From: Angiostrongylus vasorum
Lineage: Eukaryota > Nematoda > Chromadorea > Rhabditida > Metastrongylidae
Length of the DNA: 64,000 nucleotides
Direction: 5' to 3'
Assembly (NCBI GenBank): GCA_018806985.1
Contig: JADANN010000365.1
Span: 544,001 to 608,000, forward strand
The notes under the pieces are model-generated. The model was not told the origin of the DNA. It searched no databases and worked only from the letters and a program-made list of their open reading frames with translations. Positions within the stretch are counted from its first letter, which is position 1, and each line of letters starts with the position of its first letter. Made by a program: the position numbers and the translations under genes. Shown here piece by piece: positions 23,340 to 36,574 of this stretch.

Positions 23340-24855
23340 TAAAGAACTCTAAACATCGGTGCGGTGGCCTCTCTGGACGTTAAATGACATCTAAAAGAAC
23401 GCAATCGTTGGTTGCTTTTGTCCAACGATTGTCATCATAGCGCATCATATTTTTGGCTACCTAGACCTCCACATCTTATGCTAGGCGGCAGCTTTTCGTT
23501 AACTTCAATGGACTATTTAGATCAGGATTTTGGATTCCCTCTTCTACCTTTGTAATTTGGGATAGAGTTTGCATCAGCCCATCGAGAGCACATCTGATGA
23601 CGCTGAATGATCTTTCATCTCTCCTGGTGGCGCTCACGTTTCCGAGGCGTTCGTTAAGAAATGAGTCATGGAGCTTAAAAGGTGGGAATAGAGGCGATAT
23701 TTCTTGACCTTCATCACCAGATTCTTGATGCTTTTACAAGCTTTCCATGCCATCCTTTCCTCTTGCTCAGTTGTAGAGTTAAGTGGTTTCCACTTTTTTT
23801 TCTTGATCCACGTAAACACTGCTGATATTCGTTCCATGAAGCAGGAATCAGAAACAATGATTTTCTCGTGATAACATTGATTTCTTAGTGTTCAACTGAA
23901 TATCATTATTTCCATAAGCGCTAATGAAGTTGGCCAATACTCATTTCATCCAACTAGCGATTGTTGTGATAGGAACGACATCACCAGCAAAGCGGAGATA
24001 TTCCACCTCACTTACATTGACTCCCACGTTATCCGCTTCAGTTTTAACGTTTACGAGCCTAGTTTTATACAGTTTTAGTGAGATGTTATTTTCCCATCGT
24101 ATCCCTGTCTTTACATCAATTTCAATACCGTTGTTGAATATTGCTATTCTGCCTGGAAGTTTTTATACAGCTCATGAACAATCTGTATACTGAATTCCAC
24201 ACGCTTCTGCTCTGTGAAACTTGCATGACTGCTTCTGTCTCATGTATGTCGAAGAGCTTTTCTATGTTTAAGTTTAATATAAGACAAGGCGGTCTTCTGC
24301 ACTTTCTCCATACTTTAGTAACTTTCATTATTGCAAAGGTATAATTCATCCTTCTGAGTGCTGTTCGAGAAACTCTGCTTACTCGCTTGGCTATCTTTCA
24401 TCCGCTGTTAGGTTAAATTTGTTGCGGATGACTCCAGTGAACAGTTCATAAGCAACAACCAACATGCAGATCTGGTGATAGTTGCCGCTCTCGTGGAGGT
24501 CCGTTACTGTGTGACAACATGCTGTTGCTGGCTTTTCATTGATTTGGAATCTTGGTTTCTAGGAAGTGAAGAGTGAGGAACCAAGCCGATGTGTTGACTT
24601 TAGGTCTGTACGTCCAACGATGACTATCTTAGTATAGTGGATGGCGAACTTCTAGACGCGATTGTGAACGTTCTACCTAGCCTTTGTATTGTCATTACTG
24701 ATCCTTCACTCTTCTTAAAATCTTTATTTGCTTCTGTGCAGAGCATTGCAAATTAGGATGTAACTTGATCATCACCAGCGATTCGTGAGACTACACCGTC
24801 TCGGATCGGCTCAAGTGTTTCTTCAGGCAGATGTTTGTCGGTAACCTTCGAACTC
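23340..24855 (-). mobile_element. RTE-type LINE relic
   Basis: Minus-strand fragments of an RTE polyprotein. Sequence near 24800-24850 matches the linker at 28800-28860 (GGCTCAAGTGTTTC). A palm remnant IEKLFDIHETEAVM sits at about 24230-24270, and a 3' part around 23634-23837 includes EERMAWKACKS. It is broken by many stops. It differs in sequence from the neighbouring copy at 24860-26060. Confidence 0.6.
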
Positions 24856-24859
24856 TTAA

Positions 24860-26060
24860 ATTTCTAGCACTATCGTGCAGCTGTTGATGGGACGGTCGGA
24901 ATCCTTAGAGGTACTATGGACAACGGTTACCTTTACCACTTGTCGTCCTGTTGGTTGCAAGAGTAGAGCAACGGGTTTCGCTCGCCCTAGGGACCCGTTC
25001 AGCAGTTTTGCAGTTTTCCCGCTGTAGATTTCACATAACGAGGAACCCATTCTCTAAAGGCTATTTCCCATCGGTTGTCGTTCATACGCGTTACGTGTCC
25101 CGCCCACATTTTTCTTCGACAATTTGACATACAGAACGGCGCCTTTGATTCTTGATCGTTGACGCTTGTTCAAGGTTCGGATCCTTTCCCTCAATTGTTT
25201 GACACGGGATACACCTAGCATCATCCTTTCGACTGCCCTTTCAATAGCGCTGAGTGGTCTTTCATCCTGCTTACGCAGGAATCAGGTTTCTGACGCATTC
25301 GTTAAGGCAGGAAGAATCGTGCAGTTGAAAAGGTGGACACGGAGTCAGAGTGTTCTTTGTTCCCTCCACTACATCCTGGATGCCTTGAGAGCTCCCCGGG
25401 CCACTCCTTCCCTCCTGATCAACCCTGGAGCGAAATCGCTCATCATGTTGATTTCATGACCTGGGTAAGCGTAACTGGACCATTCGGAGGTATTCGTTCC
25501 ATTGAGCGTGAATGGGACATGCGCGACCAATCCCTTCATCATGAACATCGTTTTTTGTAATATATGGTCGAAGACCAATCTTTCCACAAACGTCTTCAAA
25601 ATCGACAAGCATTCTTCTGCCTGACTGACGCTTGATGTTATAAGAACGACAAAACCAAGATGATGTAATTACTGACCAACAATTTTTACTCTCATTTTTG
25701 TCTCAAAGTGTTCACATAACGTTCTGGAGTGTGGCAGCAATTAATTTTTTGCGAGATAGCATCGAACTGCGTAACACCTTTTTTTTACGTCAATGCTAAT
25801 ATCGTTATGGAATGGTGGTTTTTCTGTTGTGAAATTTTTGTATGGATCACCAAGAGTTTATACACCGACTAAGGACGCCCTGGTTGTCTAGCGCTTCCCA
25901 CGACCGCTTCTGTCTCAACGAGTCAAAGGCTTTTTTTAAGTCAACAGAAGTGGAAAAGAGTGGTCCATCATACTCTAGCAATACTTTAGTAAAACAGCCT
26001 TAATTTTCGTTAAGAGGAGTTGAACCAAACTCTTCTCAGTAAACTGTAGAAGTTATACGT
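24860..26060 (-). mobile_element. RTE-type LINE relic, 3' half
   Basis: Minus-strand frame 25369-25608 reads VFDHILQKTMFMMKGLVAHV and then FTLNGTNTSEWSSYAYPGHE. This is the same segment as FTLNGTNISECSSNVYLGRE in the copy at 51 kb (RT thumb region of RTE elements). A palm fragment lies at about 25870-25940. The 5' half, including the endonuclease, is absent. Confidence 0.68.
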
Positions 26061-26924
26061 CTTCAAAGGACTTTCTATCAGGATTTTTTTCTATCCACAG
26101 TGCCGCGCAATATTACGTTATAGGTTTGTGTTTTGTACGGTAAAGCTGAATGAAATCCCGAAATGTATAGACTAGTGCACTAATAATTTCAGTGACGGTT
26201 GTTTTTGAAACTGACCGTCATTTACCCTCGGTATAAAAATAACTCTGTTTTGTTTTCGCTATGTGCCAGCTAGCATAATACCGACTGTTGCAGGGTGGAT
26301 TATCCTTTGAAAAACAAATTATCGTCAATAGATAGTCAGATCAGTACCACGCCCTGTATAAAAGAGGATCGTCGGCTGAGTATGCTTTATTCGAGAGGTG
26401 TTCTACTGAGGAAGATCAGACTTCCTACGAAGATGAAGGCGTTACATCGACAAGACGAACAACTGTAGACCATCGAGTTGGATCATTGGCTCTGATGAAG
26501 ATTAAGACGACAAGACGTTAGCCGGATAAACATCATTATGAACATCGTGTACGCTCAGCAATTTAAACACACGTGATGGTTATTGTTCCAGAAATGTATG
26601 TTCTTCTTCGAGTTAGTTGTCGGAGATATCAGTTCGAAATAAACTACACGCCTTTGTAGGAGTTTGCCATGTGGGAATTTTGTTGTCTCCACAGGAAAAG
26701 ACCTCAAACTTGCGCAAGTAAACCTTTGTTTGCAAAGCTACATTAATACACTAATAATTATGCGACGATTACACCCTGTCATGGAAAAAAAAGTAGGCAC
26801 TAAATACAAGTTAAACATTTGTGTCTGTCTATTCAGTCGTAGAAATAAATATTGTCTCGATTGCTCGCCTCGAAGTTTTCGCTACTCGGAACTTTTATCG
26901 TGTTTTGTATTTCTCCCGGACTTC
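26061..26924. other. Intergenic, possible promoter-like element
   Basis: No gene. At 26355-26365 GTATAAAAGAGG resembles a TATA box. It is followed by purine-rich phrases CTGAGGAAGATC and CTCTGATGAAGATTAAGACG, then ACAAGACGTTAGCC, which loosely resemble the PLE-linked core. Significance unclear. Confidence 0.2.
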
Positions 26925-29090
26925 ACCTGTATCACGTGTAATCCCGTTGATGGTCCAGTGACTCGAGCGAGCGCCAGTAAATCTTCCATCTTACCCTGTC
27001 ACGCGCTAGAGTAGCCCAGTGGGTTCTGCTCGCTCTAGGGACTCGTCGAGCATCATATCTTCCTTCTAGGCTTTTCGTGAAGAGCTCTGACCAGTGGTCT
27101 TCTTGCAGTGCGTTTAACATCTCGAAGAATCCAGTCACTAACGGCTCGTGTCCATCGATTGTCATTTATACGCATTACGTGTCCGGCCCACCTTATCTTC
27201 GACTGTTTGGCATACAGAACGGTATTTTTGATTTTTTATCGTTGACAGAGGTCGGAGCTTTGAATCCATTCACTTACTTGTGTGAGATGGGATGCTCCTA
27301 GCATCGTCCTTTCAACCGCTCGCTCAATAAAGCTGAGTGATCTTTTATCCTACTTACGTAACGACCAGGTTTCTGACGCATACGCTAAGGCAGAAAGTAC
27401 CGTTGAGTCGAAAAGGTGGATATGGAGTCAGGTGGAGTCTTTTCACTACATCCTCAAAGCTCTTAAAAGCTGCCCTAGCCGCTCGTTTCCTTCTGCTAAA
27501 CTCTGGAGCTAAGTCGTTCATCATGTTGGTTGCCGACCAGGATAGACATAAGTGGCAACTGAGGAGATATTCGTTCCGTTGAGCGTGAATGGGCCGTACA
27601 AAACCAATCAGTTCCTCATAAACATCGTTTCTATGTTATTTAGTCGAAAACCAATTTTTTCCACCGGCTTTATCAAAATCTCCAAGCATTTGTTCCTCTT
27701 AGCTAATGGTTAGTATCATAAAAACGATGCTATCAGCAAAGTGAAGATGGTGTAATTGCCGATCATCGATTTCACTCCTATGTTGTCCCATTCCAATGTT
27801 GACATGACGTTCTAGACGGCGGCGGTGAACCATTTTCGCGAGATGTCGCCTTGCCTAACCTCTCTTTTGACGTCGATGTTAATAACGTTGTAAAATGGTG
27901 ATGACTTGGTTGTGAAATTTTTCTAAAGCTTACGATGAATCTTTACATACTGAGTAGGGGATATCTGTCTGTCCAGAGCTTCCATCACTGCTTCTATCCC
28001 ATCTGAAACGAAAGCGTTCTTTAAATCGATGAAAGTGAGACAGTACAGAAACGGAACAGACAGACATAAAGTGTACTGTGATACTTTGATGAGTCTTGCT
28101 ATCGTGTGGATGTGGTGATCGTACTAAATCCTTTACGAAAGCCTGCTTGCTCACATGGCTGCCCTTCGTCCAATGTTTTGTCAACTCTGTTTTGGATGAC
28201 TCGATTAAAAAGTTTGTAGACGGGAGACAGAAAGCAGATTGGGCGATAGTTGTCGATATCGTGGAAGTCGGCCTTCTTGAACAGTAGCACGGTATTGCTG
28301 GTCTTCCACTGAGAACTTGCATTCGGGCAGATAACGTGTGAACAGCTGGAGCAGTGTGTTTACGAGATTGATGGAGGGTTCTTTGAGTGTTCAGATCTTA
28401 TCCTCTCAGGACCAGGTGCTGTTCGATTTTTCACCGACGAAATGGCACGTCGGATTTCGGAAGGGAGAACCGGTGGCACAACATATCCATCCTCCTTTAT
28501 TTCATATGGCGGGAGGTGGACGTGGCTACCGAAGAGATCTCAGTAGTATTCGTGAATGATTTTCTCCATTGACTTTCTGGACGCTGTAACTGTTCCGTCT
28601 GGGCGCCGGAGTGCAATCATCTTGCTTTTTGTAATTGGCGAAGCTTCGGTGAGCTTTGCGAATGCTTTTTCCCAGCCTCTACAGCTTCCACCATTACTGC
28701 TGCTCTTCTGTCTTTAAGATCTTCTTTCACCGCCTGTCTGCATTGTTTTGCAAGTTCAGACGTCAGTTGGCTGTTGCTTGTCGCTCGTGCTATTGCACGC
28801 TGGCGTATCAGCTCAAGTGTTTCTGGAGACAAACGTCACTTGGTAACACGAACTCTCAGCTTTTATAGCGCTAACGTAAAGATGTTGAATAAGCTGGTGG
28901 TATTCCTCGTTGATTTTATCAAAAATGACATCTTACCAAAAGTGCACTAATGAACTGAATAAATCCTAATTTATGGTGGTTGTTGGAGTTCATTTACTGA
29001 ATTTGGCAACTTTTGGTCCTTTCGGTGAAAAAATGAAATTTTGCGCGAAAGAGGCGATGGACAAGGACACTCCATTACGTTAAAGCTGTT
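26925..29090 (-). mobile_element. RTE-type LINE relic lacking the endonuclease
   Basis: Collinear with the minus-strand RTE copy at 51-54 kb from its linker to its 3' end. At 28099-28290 the frame reads FHDIDNYRPICFLSPVYKLF and then DEGQPCEQAGFRKGFST. This is the RT finger/palm entry typical of RTE elements. At 28617-28832 it reads LIRQRAIARATSNSQLTSE, and at the 3' end (26932-27165) HWATLARDRVRWK-like sequence. The 5' end is missing, as expected of 5'-truncated LINE insertions. Stops and frameshifts are frequent. Confidence 0.72.
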
Positions 29091-29384
29091 TGTTTTTCTG
29101 AAGCAGTGCAGAGGAGAGCTTATCCATGGAATACATATTCCTACGAAACCCTCTCTCTTTTGACGGCGTCTTTATCTTTTCAAGAATTACCAGTACGATG
29201 ACGGCTCTCAAAGAGCTCAACAAACAGGAAGAAGAGGTAGGGGGTGCGCGTATATTTGGAGAAAACCTAGTTCTTTAAATGCCGTAGTTCAGTAGGGCAC
29301 CAGATGAAAGATACATTGATCATGGGGGTCACAAACTCTACACGGTGAGCTCAGCGCTCACCGTTTTGTCTCAACGGTTCTTCT

Positions 29385-29606
29385 ATGGGTTGTCATGTAA
29401 TGGGGAAACGGGTTGATACTTCGACCACCTCGAAAATTCTATCCGCCACCCATAGGTCGCTTGAGCGATGTCTTCCCAAATATAATTGTCGTAGCATCCA
29501 CAACATCTTCTTGGAACGAGCAGTTCAGACTTTCCAAAACAACCTGTTTTCGAAGTTAAATGGTGCGCACACATCAAAAACGACACCGTTACCAGCCCTT
29601 TTATGA
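29385..29606 (+). repeat. Unclassified repeat X, copy 1
   Basis: Frame encodes SLERCLPKYNCRSIHNIF. A diverged relative at 45266-45472 encodes [16 protein letters not shown]. Protein-level similarity in two places suggests a mobile-element coding remnant rather than chance. Class unknown. Confidence 0.35.
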
Positions 29607-29814
29607 AAACATTTGCCAACAGATGAGCAAGAAAAAGTAGAGTAGTTGGATACGTACCTTGGACCTGTACCCAGAAGACCTATAGACCCACAATACCTCT
29701 ACCTACCTACATGTCTGTCGTTCCACTCATCCGGCTGTATTTGCATCTGGGATCCAAATGTGGATTATGAAGTCGGCACTGTGGCGATCAGTGTATTGGA
29801 AGCGCTCCAATAAT

Positions 29815-29910
29815 ATGGATTACCATCGTGTGAGAAGGATATGATTCGAGAATGTTCTGGAACCCGCATTACTCAGGGGCCGTCCAAGTGTCTAAATATC
29901 CGTAAGAGTG
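29815..29910 (+). mobile_element. Repeat B remnant
   Basis: ATTACCATCGTG, then after a gap CCCGCATTACTCAGGGGCCG and the tail TCCAAGTGTCTAAATA. It looks like an internally deleted copy. Confidence 0.45.
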
Positions 29911-30483
29911 GATTGACGTTAATTTTTCGTTTGATTTAAAGGCGAAGAGCTTACCACTGAAGGTGGTGTAAGTAGCTAGTGATATTGAAAGAACCATCAG
30001 ACCATTTACAGAAGTGCTCCACGTCTGAATAGCCCTATGTAACGTCTAATGATGCTGGGTCGAGTGCAGCAAAGCGAATTCTGTTATGGACGCTGTAAAG
30101 CCATCTCATGCATTACCATGGTTCATTTTTTTGTACGAAAATCAAAAGAAACAACAGATTAGCGTGCCTAGAGCCGATATCTCTACCAACTCTGCTGTTC
30201 TTACGCATTCTCTGCCGCCTTTGATTTCACGATGTTTACAAAAACATTTAAACCTCTTGGCGATCTAACGGCAATGTTGGTTTTTTTCCGAAAATAGACG
30301 ATGAATTCTCGATAAGTGGAGGACTTATGAAGATGAAGAATTGTAGTGTCATAATAAAGCCTTTGTTTTATTTATATATGGTTGTAATATTGTTAGTATT
30401 TTATTTACAATATTTTTATCATAGTTCGCCATTCAAACACATTGATATCAGCATTTTGAAGAACTTATGTTCATTGTATTTCG
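29911..30483. other. Intergenic, no gene seen
   Basis: No exon or repeat recognised. Confidence 0.4.
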
Positions 30484-30875
30484 ATGTTCCTCCCAACGGT
30501 TTACCACCTCATCGTAGCTGGGAGGATGCTCCTAGATGTTGGGCTGCGATGTACAGCGGAATTCATCCCTCAGCAGGGTCTCCTGAGTTGAGAAGGAGTC
30601 CGGCATTTCCATCAGGAAGCGCAGCTAAGAGTGAACGAATAACATGATCACCACCGTTCTGGTATCAAACTAGTCGCATGGTGGCAAATCTTCCCTTAAT
30701 CAACAAGGGCGGCGACTGCCTGTGGTGCTAATGACGTGGGTCAGACTTTAGCTAGGCTGACCTCGGGATTCCAGGCAACCACAATGGTTAAACCACCAAA
30801 ACTCCGAAAAATGGAATTTGTGCTTAGGGCCCGCACAACTAATGAGGATGGACCATCTAAGTATCGAAGTGTATT
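30484..30875 (+). mobile_element. Repeat B copy, full length
   Basis: Starts CCTCCCAACGGTTTACCACC and ends CCATCTAAGTATCGAAGTG. Confidence 0.8.
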
Positions 30876-31668
30876 CCCGTATTTCTCCCGCTCGGCTTTC
30901 CGACGTGGTAAGCGCTGCCCAAAATAACCGTTGGAAACGGAAAACAGTAAAGCGCTGGTCAAAAAACTGAACCCTGTTTGCTCTACACAGAGGTAGGTTT
31001 TCTTATAACACCAACTAGAAAGCTGACGAAGTTGGAAGAAGAGAACTAGTAGCCCTTCCAAGTTATCATTTTTATACTAAAATTGATTTAACATCCAAAC
31101 TCTTAAAAGAATTCAGTTTTATCATGGTAGAATAAGGAAACGTATATCTTATTGGTGAGAAAAGATCTCTAGATCCTAATAGCCTTTATTTCAATTGACA
31201 AAATTCACATTGAGCCGAGATGTTCTTGTTGAAAGGTATAAACGTCCTGGGATACGTATGAATGTTCTCTGAATGACTTTCGTTAATCTCTTCCTTTTGT
31301 TTCCTATCGCGCTGTTGCGCTCCGCTCTTTCTCGATACCAATGACTACTGCTTATAGTGAATGTCCTTATTCATCATTTTTGGTTAAACGAGTGATTCGA
31401 GGGAAGAGAATGAAAGTGTTTATTATGGTGTGAGTCGTCTAAAAGTGCAATGCCTTACAAGTGCCGGATTTGCGAAGACAATCAATCTGGTGTAGATGGA
31501 CAACTTTAACCTCAGTACATAGAGCTGGGATATTTATGTGAGTTATTTACGACCGACATTTGGAGACCGATTGCAAATGAGATGAACGGACATGCTGTAC
31601 AGAAAGATTTGTCATGGGAGCGATAAGCGGATAGCAGCTGATTATATAGGCGCGAAAGTTCTATCGCA
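30876..31668. other. Intergenic, no gene seen
   Basis: No exon, RNA gene or repeat recognised. Confidence 0.4.
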
Positions 31669-32167
31669 CTAGGGATTTTCTTGTGAATATTGAGGTAAGG
31701 TCACATTCGATTCAAAAATCCGCTCAAGGGGTGTCTTCGTGACAAAGTTTTGGCATATACGGTTAGCGACTGCCCCATGACTGCAGATATGGGACGTTAT
31801 GCATTGGTTAAGCACATTTTTAATTTTTGAGATGAGTGAACCTACTTCTTCACTGATACTTGGTACACGAGTCTTCCGTTGGCTGAGGACTTGCTGTAGA
31901 AAAGGACATATCTTATCCGGAGCTGTAGGATGTACAGGAAGGTAGATCGCCAGTAAGTCCATCAACCGGAAACTGAGTAGAAGAATGTGTATAGCCCAAC
32001 AGAATCGGAGCGGTATAATAGTGTTGAAGTTTGAAGATAAGAATGACATTGTTATAGTGTCCACAATTCTTGACGTATCCCTCATCGAAGCGTAGAGGGC
32101 TGAACGTGAGATCGTTGATTGTAAGTAAGGCTTGCGAAATATGTGTAAACACTGTTGATGATATACG

Positions 32168-32206
<39 letters not shown>

Positions 32207-32622
32207 TACGTATGCATGAATTCTAATCTGTAGATTTTAAGACCAATCCAAAATAAAAAAGGTAATAAGGCCTGGTAACTGCTTCGAATGATAAACTGTA
32301 TTGACGAGCACATTCTTTGTGAAAACTGAGCCACTCTAAACAGATCTACGCTATGATTTATCCGTTCATCATAATGCAAAGCTGTTCCTAAATATCGAAT
32401 TTCAATGTCGAGACGGAAAGATATCTGCGTCTCTTCCCCTGTCACATTCTCTATATTTCGAACCCTCTTCAACACCAATAATTTCTCACCGCAACATGAA
32501 CTCGTCCAAGCAATTTCTTCACTATAGGTTATTGGGGATTTCTCACCATTTCCATATGTCACAGCTGTTATAACATTTACGTTAGAGAATGCATCGATGG
32601 ATTTCACAAAGTGCAGTAGCAA
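31669..32622 (-). CDS. Unassigned 317-codon reading frame spanning an AT microsatellite
   Basis: The second-longest open frame in the window. It reads from an ATG at 32622 to a stop at 31669 without interruption. The middle is an (AT)n run translated as alternating Ile/Tyr. The N-terminal part includes TGEETQISFRLDIEIRYLGT. The C-terminal part includes DKICPFLQQVLSQRKTRVPS. Two hydrophobic patches flank the microsatellite (LLPFLFWIGLKIY and CWAIHILLLSF). I recognise no family. It could be an intronless gene, a pseudogene, a mobile-element frame, or a lucky open frame. No poly(A) signal or splice site was confirmed. Confidence 0.25.
32169..32205. repeat. (AT)n microsatellite
   Basis: AT run of about 37 bp inside the unassigned minus-strand frame. 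Confidence 0.9.
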
Positions 32623-32744
32623 AGCATTGTGAAGTAAAATAAACCGCTGAGAAGGCGTTCTTACTTTAAATTCACATCGTGTTTCCTTTTTGTTAATCGA
32701 AGCTGTCCATTATAGCACTACATCTACTGCCTGGCCTTGCAAAT

Positions 32745-33115
32745 TTATTGTTTTATTGTTTTACAACATGCGTCTTCACATCTACTGTGTGGATCCCAGC
32801 ACTTCTTGTATTCGATCCACTTCCTCGCCTCCACCGAAGGTCTTTGGATTTTTTGCTTGCGGCTCTTCTGCTAATTGAATGCGTGCTTTCTTTCGCTATG
32901 AATGTCATTGGATTATGGTAGAGTCTATAGGTCCTGGGACAGCCGTGATGGGGCGTTCACACGTGGACTGTAAGGAGTGGGCCGGTTCCGGGCTAGTCTG
33001 GTACTACTTTTCCGACTGCGGGGGAAAATGAGATTTGGTGAGCCTGGTGTGGTGTCGAAACAGTACTGCTGTCATGATGAACGGCATCACTATCGCTTCA
33101 CTACCCGTCCCTTGA
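32745..33115 (-). mobile_element. SINE-2 copy
   Basis: Shared plus-strand blocks: GCGTCTTCACATCTACTGTG, GATCCCAGCACTTCTTG, CACTTCCTCGCCTCCACC. The minus-strand tRNA-like head ends near 33110 (GATGAACGGCATCACTATCG on plus). The central part differs from the other copies. Confidence 0.65.
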
Positions 33116-36100
33116 CTTTAAATTAGTCCTGGGGAAATAAAGTCGTGTGTTTGAGGCACTGAGCATACAGAAATTAACTGTGCTTGTGAAGAAGATAGAG
33201 ATATTATTGCATTGGAGGCCTATTCCCTGCTGTGCACAATGACGTTGACACTTTCGATTCCTTTTTTTCTCGGCTGCACTGGTGCTCCATAATCAGTAAA
33301 TTATCATGATCGGAACGAGGAACTGCAAACAGAGAATAAACCTGCGAAAAGTACTTTCTCTTCCGAATGAAATGCTCACAGGCAAATCGATAGGGCAACT
33401 GCAGATAGAGAACCGCAACAAACGGCTCTCCAACTATGCATTTCATTCAAAAATTCTTGTCACGTGGGTGAGGAAACTCACAAGAACACACGGTTTTGGT
33501 AGCTAAACCAGTCGGTGGTTACTTATTCCACAAAAGGCTAATCGAAGTTCTTGTTACTTCAATTACGTTTGTCCTTTTTTTTCTCATCACATGGAATTTT
33601 AAGGAAGCAGTGAGATTCTATATTATGGTTATTTGGTTCACAAATCAGATTATATGCACCTGCGGTTCTTCGTCGACATGAAGTTTTCCAATGACTTGCT
33701 TATTCACATGTGTTTAATTTTTTCCAGAACTATTTAACCCTTAATGTGGGGGAGGCAGATTAATATACAACAGGAGCTGCAATCAGTCTTTATTAGTTGC
33801 AAAATTGCCTACTATTTACCAGACGACATCTGGTTGAATAGCAGTAGTGGACAACAATCCTCCTTTTTAAAAGTTCTTCTTTAAATAAGAATTTTTTTGC
33901 TGAACGAATGCTTGCACTTCATTCCATAATACCAATGACGAAATTTGCCACTTGTCCTTTTCTCCATTCACCTCCTGCTTTCGCAGCATTACTGGCGATA
34001 TTTTTTTTTCGTCAAAGAAGACTAACGTAGGCGAAAAAAATTGCATTAGCTAACGATGAGGCACAATAATATACAATATGTATTAAAGTTTTCGCTCACT
34101 TAACGTACTGAATTCTGGATTTGCACACTGGACGTCACCCGGATGTGGCGAGGTCTGTGCTCTGCCAGTGGAGAGCGAGCGTGTCGTGGGTGGGGAAATC
34201 AATTTGCCGCTGTGCTTCTGCTCCGGTGAGTTCACTCTCATCACAGCCTTACATATTACTGACCACAAGGAGATTCATTGACTTTAGCAACTTAGAAAAA
34301 CGAACTTTTGTCACTTACGCTAATTTATTCGGCGCAGGGCGCATGAACATGCAAAACATTACCGGCAATTAAAATGAAAATTCATTAGATGAGTAAATAG
34401 AAATTTCTTACTCCTGTTTCTCTGCTACTGAGAATCGCTGCTTAGTCAGATATGATTCCGTATGAACAAAGTTTTTCTTCTGTGTCGTCTACGAATAAAA
34501 TTCTAACAGTCGTGTCGAAGTGTCCCATAAAATTTGTTTCCACAAATCGATGTCGCTAGTCGTGCCACACCTTTTCTAACAATACTTTCGACTTTTTACA
34601 TTAACATATTTCTTTTGAATAGTTCGATAGGAGAATTTTTTTGTCGCAATGAGGCATGTGTGGGGAGTTTTCATACCAGTCGCTTTGGTTGATTGGGCAC
34701 TAAACCGAGAAGTTTTTCAGCCTATCAAATTTCAGAGTCATTCCGCTAGTTGTTGTGAGGTGCCCCTTAACTATTATCTGTGTTTCGTTCTTGAATTTGT
34801 TTTCTTTCTCTCCATTAATGCCTCGTTCGTCGTTTTTAATGGCCGGCTTTCATGCCTCGCTCATTTTCCAGTACGCAATGAAGTCTCGCAATGATTATGC
34901 CCACTGTCGAGGAGTGCACAATTTGAAGCGTTGTGGTTTACTAGTATTGCTGAATGGATTGCCACAGTACTCCCCTGGGTCATAGCCACCACACTTTGAA
35001 TGCACTTCTTCTTGATAGACCTTCTCTGGAAGTCTTTTCGTAATAGTCGAAACAGTTTGCTTTCCTAGTTACGTTTCGACTGATCTTAGTCTCGGTTTTA
35101 CACGTATTTACCTTCGCATTACGCTCTTCCTCTTTGTGTTTTGTCATAGCTCACGATTCTGTTACAAAGGCATCGTTCTTAGACTGAAATCTAAATCAAG
35201 CTTTTCAAGACCCTAATTCAGTGCTTGTTGAAGCCATTAATAATTAGCTTCGTGCCTGTGTCTTCAATGGATTCACTTCGAACACTCGATAACACTTCGG
35301 TTCCCCCAGTTGTGTCCAAGATTACTTTCTTAACGTATTTAGTTTCTCCATGTATGTAATAAGTAGTCTCTGATTCTTCAAAACATTTCCCACGTCTAAA
35401 GCGAAATGTTGAACTTAGGCAGAACGATTTTAGCAATCACCTGATTCAAGGTATCTCGTACAAAATCAATTTCAGTGCTAAGATTCACTTAGGCTTTCTT
35501 TTTTCTTCTAAGGCGTGGAAATGGTATGTCCTATTACTAATTAAAAATCTACCTGATTAAGAATCTAGGATGATCTAACCCATTTTCTCCCCCCAAACGC
35601 GTCTAATCCTTCGCAAGCTTATGCCAAGTGGAAATTTTTGGCAGAAAAAATCCGTCTTATTAACATTTTTGTCGCTTCCAATTCATCTGCTTCGTAACCC
35701 ATTGCTATTTAAGCTTGATAAGTCGCAGTGTCGCACGAGGATTCTAGTTCATTTTTGAATGACGTTGTGACTTGGAACAATCTTAGAGCAAGTTTTGATG
35801 TATTTTTTGCAAAAGCGTAAATTTTTTTCACCCAAGATTTTATTTCGACTGTGGAATTTTTAGAGTTAAAATTACGAAGAAGTTGGGAGAAACCTTCGTT
35901 TTAAAATACTCAACGCAAGAGGCATAGTCGTGCTTCATGACGATGCATCACATTTTAAATCTGGACAGAATCCTTCCTGTTCACTTCCTCTGATGTTCGA
36001 AATAGACCCTTGGAAAAAAAGGGCGAAAAGTGATTTCTGGGCTTTCTAAAGTCAGAATGTTATAGTTCCAAAATACGAAAAAATCCATTTTGCTGGGCAG

Positions 36101-36574
36101 GATCAGTGCATTCTTGTGGTTTCATATTCAGTTGATATTTCCCTTCTTTGCAAGTATTGAACATTGGGGATGTATTTGTCTCGTGGAAGTCGGAGCAATA
36201 AAAAAACATTTACGTGAAAGAATGTGAATACCAATGCATGTAAACCACCTATGATTGCGAGTATTTTTGCACAAGCTTTCCAACGTTTAAAAGTGCCTCA
36301 AATGCTCAAACTTTACAAACTATTTTGCCTGTCCTTGTTAGACATACTAGTGAAAGGTTTTCTAACCAAAATATTTGCGCAATGTCGTTTACTTTATTCT
36401 GTTAACGCCACAGTTCATATTGTTCTTGTATATGAAGCCGATAAGAAACTTCATTGTACTACAATTCCAAATTGAAATGTGAAAACGTAAAAAAAACAAG
36501 CGAGTTGTGTTGGGGCTGTTGAATTGGCGAAGCTTGGATAAGATTCTCTTGATCTCTGCAGCATTCGCTTACTA
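33116..36574. other. Intergenic, one exon-like patch
   Basis: No confirmed gene. At 34083-34268 a GC-rich patch is open on both strands. On the minus strand it ends at a good donor (CAGAATTCA then GTACGT) and encodes KLISPPTTRSLSTGR. On the plus strand it ends at CTCCG then GTGAGT and encodes LDLHTGRHPDVARSV. It could be an isolated exon. A minus-strand frame at 33204-33446 has no other support. Confidence 0.25.

Noticed and set aside
29354..29377. Short palindrome ACGGTGAGC...GCTCACCGT
   Set aside because: A 9-bp stem with a tiny loop and no context; too common to interpret.
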